Shown here: positions 1-7,401 of the stretch, in pieces
Layout of the letters: every line of letters starts with the position of its first letter
Position numbering within the stretch: the stretch's first letter is position 1
Position numbers and translations under genes: made by a program
NCBI GenBank assembly: GCA_003451975.1
Contig: DMIX01000367.1
Span: 1 to 7,818 of the forward strand
Source: Propionibacteriaceae bacterium
Lineage (GTDB): Bacteria; Actinomycetota; Actinomycetes; Propionibacteriales; Propionibacteriaceae
Reading direction: 5' to 3'
DNA: 7,818 bases
Notes under the pieces: generated by a model
Database searches by the model: none
Seen by the model: only the letters and a program-made list of their open reading frames with translations
Told to the model about the DNA's origin: nothing

Positions 1-1162
1 GCTGATCGCCGCCCGCGCCGTCCAAGGCTTGGGCGCCTCGCTGTTGACCCCACAGACCATGGCGGTCATCACCCGGACCTTCCCGCCGCAATCACGCGGC
101 CGAGCCATGAGCCTGTGGGGCGCGGCGGCAGCCGTCGCCACGCTGGTCGGCCCCATTCTCGGCGGCCTCCTGGTGGACAGCCTGGGATGGGAATGGATCT
201 TCTTCGTAAACGTGCCGGTGGGTGTCGTCGGCCTGATCGTGGCGTGGCGGCTGGTTCCCGATCTTGAGATTCACAGCCACCAGTTCGATCTGCCCGGTGT
301 CGCACTGTGGGCGGTAGGCATGACCAGCGTCGTCTTCGCCATCCAGGAAGGCGAGAACTACGGCTGGGGTGCCGGCGTGTGGTCGCTGCTGGTATTCGGC
401 ATCCTGGTGCTGGCCGGCTTCGTGGTGTGGCAGTGGCGCGGACGGGGCGAACCCCTATTGCCGTTACGGCTGTTCGCCGACCGCAACTTCGCACTGGCCA
501 ACTGGAGCATCTCCATGGTGGGGATCGCCGTGACCGGCACCGCGGTGCCGCTGGCGTTCTACTATCAGCTCGTGCTGGGGTTCAGCCCGACCCGGGCGGC
601 CCTGCAGATGGTGCCCACGGCAGTACTGAGCGGTCTGCTGGCGCCCGTCGTCGGCCGACTGGTCGACCGAGTGCATCCGCGCATCCTGGCCACCGGTGGC
701 CTCCTCGTGATGGCGGCTTCATTGGCCTGGTATGCCGCCTGGATGGTTCCCGATGCCAGTCTGTGGTGGCGCATGCTGCTACCAGCAACGCTGATGGGGC
801 TGGGTACCTCTTTCACCTATTCGCCGGTCGGCACCACGGCCACCTTCAACCTCGCCCCGGCCGACGCCGGAGCCGGTTCGGGCATTTACAACTCGATGCG
901 TCAGGTGGGCGCGGTGTTGGGCAGCGCGGCGATCGCCGCCCTGATGCAGGTCCAGATCAGTGCCCATGCCCCCGGCGCGGAGGGTGCGGCCAGTCGCGGT
1001 GGGAGCGCCCTGAGCCCGGAGCAACTGGCCGGCTTCAGCCAGGCGATGGCGGTCACCATGTTGTTGCCCGCCATCGCCGCCCTGGCCGGTGCCGTGGCAA
1101 CCTTCTTCTTCCAACCGCGTCGCTCCGATCAGCAGTGGCACAGTTCCACAGTGGTGGGCTGA
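1..1162 (+). CDS. MFS drug exporter, DHA2 (EmrB/QacA-like) family, 5' truncated
   Basis: The C-terminal part of a proton-driven multidrug exporter of the inner membrane. The reading frame is open from base 2, so the gene starts upstream of the window. The first residues, including RAVQGLGAS and the following TPQTMAVITRTFPP, match the fourth-helix region of DHA2 transporters. Next comes motif C of drug:H+ antiporters (GPILGGLL, about 40 residues in) and a W-x-W-IFFVNVPVG stretch typical of EmrB/QacA. About ten more hydrophobic segments follow, with a second-half loop motif GRLVDR near base 652. About 100 residues with the first three helices are probably missing from view. The protein ends in a short polar tail after FFFQPRR. 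The substrate cannot be read from the sequence. The next gene begins 64 bases downstream and belongs to an unrelated conserved cluster, so this gene is probably a separate transcription unit. Family assignment is firm; specificity is unknown. Confidence 0.9.
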   Translation, partial: LIAARAVQGLGASLLTPQTMAVITRTFPPQSRGRAMSLWGAAAAVATLVGPILGGLLVDSLGWEWIFFVNVPVGVVGLIVAWRLVPDLEIHSHQFDLPGVALWAVGMTSVVFAIQEGENYGWGAGVWSLLVFGILVLAGFVVWQWRGRGEPLLPLRLFADRNFALANWSISMVGIAVTGTAVPLAFYYQLVLGFSPTRAALQMVPTAVLSGLLAPVVGRLVDRVHPRILATGGLLVMAASLAWYAAWMVPDASLWWRMLLPATLMGLGTSFTYSPVGTTATFNLAPADAGAGSGIYNSMRQVGAVLGSAAIAALMQVQISAHAPGAEGAASRGGSALSPEQLAGFSQAMAVTMLLPAIAALAGAVATFFFQPRRSDQQWHSSTVVG

Positions 1163-1183
1163 GGCGCCGTGGGCAACGTGCAC

Positions 1184-1189
1184 TAGGCT
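1184..1189 (+). promoter_or_regulatory. Possible -10 box (TAGGCT) before the DUF948 gene
   Basis: TAGGCT sits 37 bases before the DUF948 start, in the only gap separating the MFS gene from the cluster. It fits the TANNNT pattern of actinobacterial housekeeping -10 boxes. No convincing TTGAC-like -35 is present 16-19 bases upstream. Its position, where a cluster promoter would be expected, is the main support. Confidence 0.3.
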
Positions 1190-1226
1190 TCCGGTGTACC
1201 AACCCCACCGTTCAGCGAGGTATCGC

Positions 1227-1616
1227 ATGTCTGTCGGAGAGATTGCCGGATTGATCGCCGCCATGGCCGCTGTTGCCCTGGTCGGCTTCAGCGCCGTCCC
1301 GCTACTCAAGCTCGGCCGTGTGCTGGAGGAGACCCGGCTCGCCGTGCGCGATATCGGACACAATACGGTTCCGATCCTGGTGGAACTCAGGGGCACCGTC
1401 ACCGCCACCAATGATGAGCTCGGCAAGCTGAGTCTGGTCACCGAGGATGTGGCCAAGGTCAGTGCCAACGCAACGGTGGTCGCCGAAAACGCCGCCCAAC
1501 TATCGACGGTATTCTCCGCGACTCTGGGTGGGCCCTTGGTCAAGACCGCCGCCTTCACCTACGGGCTGCGCCAGGCGGTCTCCGGCAAGCGCAGCAGCAA
1601 GCGGAAGGCGAACTGA
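1227..1616 (+). CDS. DUF948 family membrane protein
   Basis: A 129-residue protein with one N-terminal membrane helix (about residues 5-27, rich in Ala, Val and Leu). A soluble, probably helical region of about 75 residues follows (LEETRLAVRDIG ... VTATNDELGKLS ... NATVVAENAAQL). The conserved-looking end, GGPLVKTAAFTYGLRQAV (residues 101-118), precedes a basic tail KRSSKRKAN. This layout and the position just upstream of alaS match the DUF948 proteins of actinobacteria, whose function is not established. The ATG at 1227 is chosen because AGCGAGG lies six bases upstream and the helix follows directly. The frame stays open back to an ATG at 1089, but that extension would overlap the MFS gene and reads as unrelated residues. 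The stop codon overlaps the next ATG by one base (TGATG), indicating translational coupling. Confidence 0.85.
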   Translation: MSVGEIAGLIAAMAAVALVGFSAVPLLKLGRVLEETRLAVRDIGHNTVPILVELRGTVTATNDELGKLSLVTEDVAKVSANATVVAENAAQLSTVFSATLGGPLVKTAAFTYGLRQAVSGKRSSKRKAN

Positions 1617-1843
1617 TGGGGAAGCGCTTCTTTTGGTTCGCCTTCGGGATCGCGCTGGCGGCGCTGATCATTCTCAAGGGCAAGGAATACTACGAACGCT
1701 TCACCCCCAAGGGTGTCGCTGAACAGATCTCGCGCACCCAGCACGGCGCCACCGCCTGGCTGGGCGAGTTCTTCGAGAATCTGTCCGAATCGATGTCCGA
1801 ACGCGAGGCCGAACTGCGGGAGGCTACCGGCCTGGACGGCTGA
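1616..1843 (+). CDS. Small single-pass membrane protein, probably DUF6167-like
   Basis: A 75-residue protein: a short basic N-terminus (MGKR), one membrane helix (about residues 5-20), then an amphipathic, charged C-terminal part with KGKEYYERFTPKG and a Glu-rich end (SMSEREAELREATG). Actinobacteria commonly carry a small protein of this shape between the DUF948 gene and alaS, annotated DUF6167; I assign it from position and shape, not from an alignment. The function is unknown. The start overlaps the DUF948 stop by one base, and GGAAGG at 1603-1608 gives a good ribosome binding site seven bases upstream. Being coupled to another single-helix protein suggests the two act together at the membrane, which is inference. 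Its stop codon lies inside the 1831-1857 inverted repeat. Confidence 0.75.
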   Translation: MGKRFFWFAFGIALAALIILKGKEYYERFTPKGVAEQISRTQHGATAWLGEFFENLSESMSEREAELREATGLDG

Positions 1844-1857
1844 CCCAGCCGTCCAGG
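1831..1857. promoter_or_regulatory. Perfect 12-bp inverted repeat before alaS (stem-loop or operator)
   Basis: CCTGGACGGCTG (1831-1842) and CAGCCGTCCAGG (1846-1857) are exact reverse complements separated by ACC. The RNA would form a 12-bp, mostly G-C hairpin with a three-base loop. The left arm includes the last codons of the small membrane protein and the first two bases of its TGA stop. No U-tract follows, so it is not a classical intrinsic terminator, although actinobacterial terminators often lack one. It could be an attenuator, an RNA-processing or stability element, or a DNA operator. The structure is directly visible; the role is unknown. Confidence 0.7.
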
Positions 1858-1895
1858 AGACCTCACCACACCCGACCCGCTCACCACAGGAGACC
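1855..1895 (+). repeat. Duplicated SD-like motif in the alaS leader
   Basis: AGGAGACC occurs at 1855-1862 and again at 1888-1895. CTCACCACA occurs at 1862-1870 and 1880-1888 between them, giving the order A-B-spacer-B-A. The second AGGAGA copy is well placed for alaS, with seven bases before the ATG at 1901. The first has no ATG, GTG or TTG at a usable distance, and its AGG lies in the right arm of the inverted repeat. It may be a remnant duplication or a ribosome standby site. Confidence 0.5.
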
Positions 1896-1900
1896 AACCC

Positions 1901-4552
1901 ATGCAAACCGCCGAAATTCGGCGTCGATTCCTCGACTTCTTCGCTGCCCGCGGCCACACCATCGTGCCCTCGGCATCCCTGGTCTACAACGACCCCACTT
2001 TGCTGTTTGTCAACGCCGGGATGGTGCCGTTCAAGCCCTACTTCATCGGGGCCGAAGAGGCACCGTATGCGCGCGCGGCCAGTGTGCAGAAGTGCGTGCG
2101 CACCCTCGACATCGAGGAAGTCGGAAAGACCACCCGTCACGGCACCTTCTTCCAGATGAACGGCAACTTCTCCTTCGGTGACTACTTCAAGGAAGGTGCC
2201 ATCGAGTACGCCTGGGAACTGGTCACCGGGAGCCAGGACGACGGCTGCTTCGGCTTCGACGGCGACCGGATCTGGGTGACCGTCTACTACGACGACGACG
2301 AGGGCGCCGAGTTCTGGCGCAAGGTCGGCGTCCCCGCCGAACGCATTCAGCGTCGCGGCCTGAAGGACAACTACTGGCACATGGGCGTGCCCGGCCCGGG
2401 TGGGCCCTGCTCGGAGATCTACGTCGACCGCGGGCCACAGTTCGGCGCCGACGGCGGACCGGAGGCCGACGAGGATCGGTTTCTGGAGATCTGGAACCTG
2501 GTGTTCCAGACCGAAGTGCTCTCCGAAGTGCGAGCCAAGGACGACTTCGATGTCGTCGGTCCACTGCCCAGTCAAAACATCGACACCGGTATGGGCCTGG
2601 AGCGCGTCGCGTACCTGTTGCAGGGTGTCGACAACATGTACGAGATCGACGAGGTTCGCCCCGTGCTCGCCCGCGCGGCGGAGCTGTCCGGAAAGACCTA
2701 TGGACGCGATCTCTCCGACGACGTGCGCATGCGGGTGGTCGCCGATCACGTGCGGTCCTCATTGATGCTCATGACCGACGGCGTCACGCCCGGCAATGAA
2801 GCCCGCGGCTACGTGCTGCGCCGGTTGCTGCGCCGCAGTATCCGCTCGATGCGACTGCTCGGCGTCTCTGACCCGGTGCTCCCGGAACTGTTGCCGATCA
2901 GCCGCGACGTGATGCGCACCAGCTATCCCGAGATCGACACCGAATGGGAGCGAGTCTCGCAGGTCGCCTATGCGGAGGAAGAAGCCTTCGCCCGCACCCT
3001 CGCGGCGGGAACCCAGATCTTCGATCTCGCCGCCGCCAATGCCAAGAAGGAAGCCTCCGAGGTCATCACCGGAGAGCAGGCCTTCCAGTTGCATGACACC
3101 TACGGATTCCCGATCGATCTGACTTTGGAAATGGCCGACGAACAGGGACTTCAGGTCGACCGTCAGGGCTTCACCACGCTGATGAATGAGCAGCGCCAGC
3201 GAGCCAAGGCCGATGCGAAAGCCAAGAAGGGTGGCGCGGTCAACACCGACGCCTACCGCAGTCTGCGCAATGGCGGCGAGGTGCCTTTCCTGGGCTTCAC
3301 CGACCTCGCCGTCGAAACCACGGTGCGCGGCATCGTCGCTGATGGACGCGTGGTTTCCACCGCGACGCCCGGTTCGGTGGTCGAGGTCGTGCTCGATCAG
3401 ACCCCCTTCTACGCCGAAGCAGGCGGCCAAGACGCCGACTCCGGTCTCATCACCGGTGACGGCCTGAGTTTGGAAGTGCTGGACGTGCAGCGTCCGGTGC
3501 AGGGCCTCATCGTGCACAAGGTGCGTGTCGCAGACGGCGAACTCGCCACGGGTTCGAGCGTGTTGGCCAGTGTTGATGCTGACGCTCGCCACGCAGCCTG
3601 CCAGGCTCACACCGCCACCCACATCGTGAACGCCGCGCTGCGGCAGATCCTGGGTCAAGGAACCCATCAGGCTGGGTCGTACAACAAGCCGGGCTATCTG
3701 CGCTTCGACTTCAATGCCACCGGTGCGCTCACCGCGGCAATGAAGGAGGAACTGGAGGGCCTGTCCAACGAGGCGATCCGCGCCGACTACGAAGTGACGG
3801 CTACTCAGATGCCGCTCGCCGAGGCCAAAGCACTGGGTGCCCAGGCGATGTTCGGTGAGAAATATGGCGACATCGTGCGCGTGGTCGAACTCGGCGGACC
3901 GTGGTCGCGCGAGCTGTGCGGCGGCACCCATGTGCCCAACACCGCCCAGATCGGCCTGCTGTCGTTGATGGCCGAATCCTCGGTGGGCTCTGGGCTGCGG
4001 CGTGTCGAGGCATTCGTCGCTGCCGACGCCTTCGACGCTCTGGCCAAGGAGCGCGCCTTGGTGGCCGGACTGTCCGACACGCTGAAGGTTCAGCCGGACC
4101 AACTCACCGACCGAGTGGCCAGGCTGATCGCCGACCTGAAGGCTGCCGAGAAGCAGGTCGCCGACCTGCGCGCCCAGCAGTTACTCGGGCAGGTTCCCAG
4201 CTTGATCGCGCAGGCTGAGGTACTGGGCACCACCCGATTCGTCGGCAAGCAACTGGCCGGTAGCAGCGGCGAGGATCTACGGACGCTCGCCATCCAGGTG
4301 CGCGACGGCTTCGGTAGCAGCCCCGGTGTGGTCGCCCTGATCGGTGGCGAAGCAACCAAACCGGTGCTGATCGTGGCGGTCTCGGCGGCTGCTCGCGCCG
4401 CCGGGGTGAAAGCCGGTGCTTTGGTCGGTGTCGGCGCGCCGGCCTTGGGCGGACGCGGTGGCGGCCGTGACGACCTGGCGCAAGGTGGCGGTAGTGACGC
4501 CCACGCCGCTCCGGCGGCGTTGACAGCGATCCGCGCAGCCCTGGCCGGCTGA
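1901..4552 (+). CDS. alaS: Alanyl-tRNA synthetase
   Basis: AlaRS charges tRNA-Ala with alanine in the cytoplasm and hydrolyses mischarged Ser- and Gly-tRNA. At 883 residues it is the full length of bacterial AlaRS. The class II catalytic core comes first, with FVNAGMVPFKPYF (residues 36-48), motif 2 around RTLDIEEVGKTTRHGTFFQM (67-86), GNFSFGDYFK (88-97), and motif 3 as NIDTGMGLERV (226-236). The tRNA-recognition helices around 275-320 follow. The editing domain carries the zinc ligands H570 and H574 (HTATH) and C673 and H677 (CGGTH). A coiled-coil segment lies near 735-760, and the glycine-rich C-Ala domain ends the protein (GGRGGGRDDLAQGGG, 850-864). All expected catalytic, editing and zinc positions are present. 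AGGAGA seven bases upstream fixes the start. The 57-base leader has no evident promoter, so transcription probably enters from upstream; the inverted repeat there may modulate it. Confidence 0.98.
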   Translation: MQTAEIRRRFLDFFAARGHTIVPSASLVYNDPTLLFVNAGMVPFKPYFIGAEEAPYARAASVQKCVRTLDIEEVGKTTRHGTFFQMNGNFSFGDYFKEGAIEYAWELVTGSQDDGCFGFDGDRIWVTVYYDDDEGAEFWRKVGVPAERIQRRGLKDNYWHMGVPGPGGPCSEIYVDRGPQFGADGGPEADEDRFLEIWNLVFQTEVLSEVRAKDDFDVVGPLPSQNIDTGMGLERVAYLLQGVDNMYEIDEVRPVLARAAELSGKTYGRDLSDDVRMRVVADHVRSSLMLMTDGVTPGNEARGYVLRRLLRRSIRSMRLLGVSDPVLPELLPISRDVMRTSYPEIDTEWERVSQVAYAEEEAFARTLAAGTQIFDLAAANAKKEASEVITGEQAFQLHDTYGFPIDLTLEMADEQGLQVDRQGFTTLMNEQRQRAKADAKAKKGGAVNTDAYRSLRNGGEVPFLGFTDLAVETTVRGIVADGRVVSTATPGSVVEVVLDQTPFYAEAGGQDADSGLITGDGLSLEVLDVQRPVQGLIVHKVRVADGELATGSSVLASVDADARHAACQAHTATHIVNAALRQILGQGTHQAGSYNKPGYLRFDFNATGALTAAMKEELEGLSNEAIRADYEVTATQMPLAEAKALGAQAMFGEKYGDIVRVVELGGPWSRELCGGTHVPNTAQIGLLSLMAESSVGSGLRRVEAFVAADAFDALAKERALVAGLSDTLKVQPDQLTDRVARLIADLKAAEKQVADLRAQQLLGQVPSLIAQAEVLGTTRFVGKQLAGSSGEDLRTLAIQVRDGFGSSPGVVALIGGEATKPVLIVAVSAAARAAGVKAGALVGVGAPALGGRGGGRDDLAQGGGSDAHAAPAALTAIRAALAG

Positions 4553-5038
4553 ATGATGCGTCCCGGGGTTCGGCTAGCTCTGGACTGGGGGAGGGCCCGA
4601 ATCGGAGTCGCCGCCAGTGATCGCGATGGACTGCTGGCGTTTCCGGTGGAGACCATCGCCGCTGGACCCGATGCAGTCGCGCGGGTGCAGGCGTTGGTCG
4701 CCGAATACGAACCGCTGGAAGTCCTCTTGGGACTACCGCGCAATCTGGCGGGTCAAGAGGGTCCTGCTGCGGTAGCCATGCGCGGCGTTGCCGCCGAACT
4801 GGTGACTGCGCTGCCGCAGGTAACACTGCGATTGGTGGACGAACGCATGACCACGGTGACCGCATCGCGGCAGTTGACCAGCGCCGGTCGCGACGCGAAG
4901 AAGCAACGCAGAGTGATCGATCAAGCAGCCGCTGTGGCACTCTTGGAGACGGCACTGCAGGCTGAGCGCAACACCGGGCTTCCGGTGGGCGAAGAATTCC
5001 CTGGCGGGGAGACCCCAGGAAGGACAGGACCGGAATGA
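4553..5038 (+). CDS. ruvX: RuvX/YqgF family nuclease (putative pre-16S rRNA nuclease / Holliday junction resolvase)
   Basis: An RNase H-fold nuclease. The E. coli homologue YqgF trims the 5' end of 16S rRNA, and the mycobacterial RuvX has been described as a Holliday junction resolvase; the sequence alone does not decide between them. Family motifs occur in order: LALDWGRARIGVAASD (residues 8-23, first acid D11), VLLGLPRNLAGQEG (57-70), LVDERMTTVTA (94-104, with D96 and E97), and VIDQAAAVALLE (121-132, last acid D123). All acidic positions expected for metal binding are present. The 161-residue length is usual for the family, with a Gly/Pro-rich tail after about 140. It begins directly after the alaS stop (TGA-ATG), with a second ATG one codon later and no good ribosome binding site, so translation probably depends on ribosomes finishing alaS. 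The end overlaps mltG by four bases. Confidence 0.93.
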   Translation: MMRPGVRLALDWGRARIGVAASDRDGLLAFPVETIAAGPDAVARVQALVAEYEPLEVLLGLPRNLAGQEGPAAVAMRGVAAELVTALPQVTLRLVDERMTTVTASRQLTSAGRDAKKQRRVIDQAAAVALLETALQAERNTGLPVGEEFPGGETPGRTGPE

Positions 5039-6198
5039 GCGAACCCACCTCGGACCCCAGGCCCACTCCGGACCAGGTACGTGACCCTGAGAGCGGCAAG
5101 GTCAACCAGAAAGAGCTCTGGTACAAGATCCGCTCCGGGCTGGCCGTGACGCTGTCCCTGGTGGTTCTGCTGGGCGGTGGATTCTTCATCTTCAGCAAGG
5201 CCCAGGCCGCCTGGATGGACTTCCGCACCGCCGAGGACTATGTCGGCGAGGGCGGCGAAGCCGTCGTGGTCGTGATCCCCAAAGGCGCGACCGTGAGCAA
5301 GATCGGCGAAATCCTGGTTGAGGCCGACGTGGTGAAGTCGACCAAGGCCTTCACCAAGGCAGCACAGGCCAGCACCGCATCGATTCAAGCCGGCCAGTAC
5401 AACCTGCGCAAACAGCTTCCGGCTGAAACCGCGTTGTCGATGCTTCTCGACAAGGCCAATCTGGTGCGCAACTGGTTGACCCTCAAGGAGGGCCGCACCA
5501 TCGATCAGCAGATCTCCGTGATGGCCAAGGCCAGCGGCGTTCCTGCGGCCGACTTCAAGAAGGCGTACAAGGATTGGAAGAGTCTCGAGCTACCGACCTG
5601 GGCCAAGAACGGTTTGGAGGGCTTCCTCTTCCCGGAGACATACCAACTGCCTGACAAGCCGACCGCCACCTCGGTGATCAATCTGGCGACCGAGCATTTC
5701 TCCGCAGTCGCGGAGAGCACCTCGTTGCTCCAGTCAGCTGACCAACTCGGCCTGAGCCCCTATGAGCTGGTGGTGCTGGCCAGCATCGTCGAGAAGGAAG
5801 CCGGGCCCAACGAAGGCGACCGCGCGAAAATCGCTCGCGTCTTCCTGAACCGACTCGACAAGGGCATGAAGCTGCAGTCGGACGCCACTGTCGCCTACGC
5901 CAACGGCATTACCGGGCGTGTATTCACCACTGAGGCCGAGCGGCAACTCGATTCGAAGTGGAACACCTACCTGTACAAGGGCCTGCCGAAGGGCCCGATC
6001 ACGTCACCGTCGAAGAAGTCGCTGGAGGCTGCGGGGAATCCTGCCGCGGGCGACTGGCTGTTCTTCACGGTGGTGAACCTCGACACCGGGGAGACGTTGT
6101 TCGCCAATACTGCGTCAGAACACCAGGCAAACACCCAAAAGCTCCAGCAGTGGTGCATGGCTTCGCAGGCCAATCGCGACACGTGCAACGGCAAGTAG
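5035..6198 (+). CDS. mltG: Endolytic murein transglycosylase MltG (YceG-like)
   Basis: A membrane-anchored enzyme that cleaves nascent peptidoglycan glycan strands and is thought to set their length. The 387 residues have a cytoplasmic N-terminus of about 33, one membrane helix (about 34-54), and then an extracytoplasmic part. A LysM-like subdomain comes first (about 76-125, VVVVIPKGATVSKIGEIL). The YceG catalytic domain follows: GLEGFLFPETYQL (193-205), LASIVEKEAG (248-257, with E253 matching the catalytic glutamate E218 of E. coli), FLNRLDKGMKLQSDATVAYA (270-289) and WNTYLYKGLPKGPI (309-322). The PG usually found after the GPI segment reads PS here (PITSPSKKSL), a small deviation. A tail past about 365 contains the only two cysteines, C374 and C384. 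The start overlaps the ruvX stop (ATGA), with AGGA at 5026-5029 as a likely ribosome binding site. In many actinobacteria aroE follows mltG; here aroC does. Confidence 0.95.
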   Translation: MSEPTSDPRPTPDQVRDPESGKVNQKELWYKIRSGLAVTLSLVVLLGGGFFIFSKAQAAWMDFRTAEDYVGEGGEAVVVVIPKGATVSKIGEILVEADVVKSTKAFTKAAQASTASIQAGQYNLRKQLPAETALSMLLDKANLVRNWLTLKEGRTIDQQISVMAKASGVPAADFKKAYKDWKSLELPTWAKNGLEGFLFPETYQLPDKPTATSVINLATEHFSAVAESTSLLQSADQLGLSPYELVVLASIVEKEAGPNEGDRAKIARVFLNRLDKGMKLQSDATVAYANGITGRVFTTEAERQLDSKWNTYLYKGLPKGPITSPSKKSLEAAGNPAAGDWLFFTVVNLDTGETLFANTASEHQANTQKLQQWCMASQANRDTCNGK

Positions 6199-6203
6199 AG
6201 GGC

Positions 6204-6209
6204 AAGGAG
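6204..6209 (+). promoter_or_regulatory. Ribosome binding site of aroC (AAGGAG)
   Basis: AAGGAG lies four bases before the ATG at 6214, inside the 15-base gap after the mltG stop. The spacing is short, but the match to the 16S rRNA tail is the best among the cluster's internal genes, so aroC can be translated without coupling to mltG. Confidence 0.7.
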
Positions 6210-6213
6210 CGTC

Positions 6214-7401
6214 ATGCTGCGGTATTCGACAGCAGGGGAGTCCCACGGTCCTGCTCTGGTGGCCACGATCGAGGGAATTCCAGCCCATGTGAGCCTGACA
6301 AGCGCTGATCTGGCCGACGCGCTGGCCCGCCGACGTCTCGGAGTCGGGCGTGGCGCCCGCATGAAGTTCGAGGCCGACGAGGTGACCATCCTGGCCGGCG
6401 TGCGCCACGGCGAAACGCTGGGTTCTCCGGTCGCGATCATGATCGGTAACACCGAATGGCCCAAGTGGCAGACCGTCATGTCCGCCGACCCCGTGCCTGG
6501 CGAAGAGTTGGACAAGTTGGCACGCAACGCACCGCTGTCTCGTCCGCGACCGGGCCACGCAGATCTGGCCGGCATGCAGAAGTACGACTGGAATGATGCG
6601 CGACCTATTTTGGAGCGCGCGTCTGCGCGAGAGACTGCGGCCCGAGTCGCGCTGGGCACCGTTGCGGCGAGTTTCCTGCGGCAGGCCTTCGGTATTCAGA
6701 TCTTCAGCCACGTGGTGCGCATCGGTCGGGCTGCTGCCCCCGAGGGCATCCTGCCGGGCCCGGAGGCGTTGCCGGCGATCGATGCCGACCCGGTGCGCTG
6801 CGCCGATGGGCCCGCCAGCGCTGCGATGCAAGAAGAAATCGACGGCGCCCAGGCCGACGGCGACACGCTGGGCGGTGTGGTCGAGGTATTGGCCTACCAC
6901 GTCCCGCCTGGCTTGGGCTCACACAGCCAGGGCGACCGCCGTTTGGACGCACGACTGGCCGGCGCGCTGATGGGGATCCAGGCCATCAAAGGCGTCGAAG
7001 TTGGCGACGGCTTCTCGCTGGCGACGGTGCGCGGCAGCAGTGCCCACGACGAAATGGAGCCCGGCTCCTCTGGACCACACCGCATCTCGAATCGCAGCGG
7101 CGGCGTTGAGGGTGGCATGAGCAACGGCGAAGTCATTCGAGTCCGCGCCGCTATGAAGCCCATCGCGACCGTGCTTCGCTCCTTGCGCACGGTCGACGTC
7201 GCCACCGGTGGCCCGGCCGCAGCGCATCACCAGCGCTCCGATGTGTGCGCGGTACCCGCTGCCGGTGTCGTAGCCGAAGCCATGGTGGCGCTGGTGCTGG
7301 CTGAGCTCGCCCTGGAGAAGTTCGGTGGCGATTCCCTGGACGAGACCCAGCGCAACTACGAGGCCTATCGGGCCCGGCTGGCCGAAAGACGACTGGATTG
7401 A
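6214..7401 (+). CDS. aroC: Chorismate synthase
   Basis: Catalyses the last shikimate-pathway step: 5-enolpyruvylshikimate-3-phosphate to chorismate, using reduced FMN. It is cytoplasmic. The 395 residues match the usual length and carry every signature in order: AGESHGPAL (residues 7-15, with the catalytic-region His11), [19 protein letters not shown] (39-57), [15 protein letters not shown] (110-124, second key histidine H115), [15 protein letters not shown] (132-146), GDTLGG (216-221), [14 protein letters not shown] (233-246), [16 protein letters not shown] (291-306), AAMKPIATV (312-320) and [17 protein letters not shown] (341-357). No key residue appears altered. It follows mltG by 15 bases with its own AAGGAG site and ends in a four-base TTGA overlap with the possible TTG start of the next gene. 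It is almost certainly active. Confidence 0.98.
   Translation: MLRYSTAGESHGPALVATIEGIPAHVSLTSADLADALARRRLGVGRGARMKFEADEVTILAGVRHGETLGSPVAIMIGNTEWPKWQTVMSADPVPGEELDKLARNAPLSRPRPGHADLAGMQKYDWNDARPILERASARETAARVALGTVAASFLRQAFGIQIFSHVVRIGRAAAPEGILPGPEALPAIDADPVRCADGPASAAMQEEIDGAQADGDTLGGVVEVLAYHVPPGLGSHSQGDRRLDARLAGALMGIQAIKGVEVGDGFSLATVRGSSAHDEMEPGSSGPHRISNRSGGVEGGMSNGEVIRVRAAMKPIATVLRSLRTVDVATGGPAAAHHQRSDVCAVPAAGVVAEAMVALVLAELALEKFGGDSLDETQRNYEAYRARLAERRLD

Noticed and set aside
29..31. TTG at 29 as start of the MFS gene
   Set aside because: The upstream in-frame residues (RAVQG) are part of a conserved DHA2 motif, so the gene is cut by the window edge and does not start here.
1089..1226. Upstream ATG extension of the DUF948 gene
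   Set aside because: It overlaps the MFS coding sequence, lacks a ribosome binding site and adds residues unlike the family; the ATG at 1227 has a good site.
307..1254. Plus-strand open frame overlapping the MFS gene in another frame
   Set aside because: Arg/Gly-rich shadow translation; the MFS frame has clear helices and family motifs.
2093..2191. AlaRS motif 2 region differs from the E. coli version (RTLDIEEVGKTTRHGTFFQM)
   Set aside because: This is the usual form in actinobacterial AlaRS, not an unusual substitution.
1559..2749. Long open frame on the minus strand, about 396 codons, antisense to the small protein gene and the start of alaS
   Set aside because: It lies opposite clearly recognised genes; long antisense frames are expected in high-GC DNA, and the translation shows no family motif.
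2759..4102. Minus-strand open frame of about 447 codons opposite alaS
   Set aside because: It is in the shadow of a complete AlaRS with all its motifs, and its low-complexity Gly/His/Val-rich translation is not a recognisable protein.
5000..5019. GGGG-AGA-CCCC hairpin with imperfect outer pairing just before mltG
   Set aside because: Only four contiguous G-C pairs plus a bulged extension inside the ruvX coding region; within chance expectation for this base composition.
4104..5228. Minus-strand open frame of about 374 codons opposite the end of alaS, ruvX and the start of mltG
   Set aside because: It crosses three plus-strand genes and translates to Arg/Pro-rich sequence typical of a GC-rich antisense frame.
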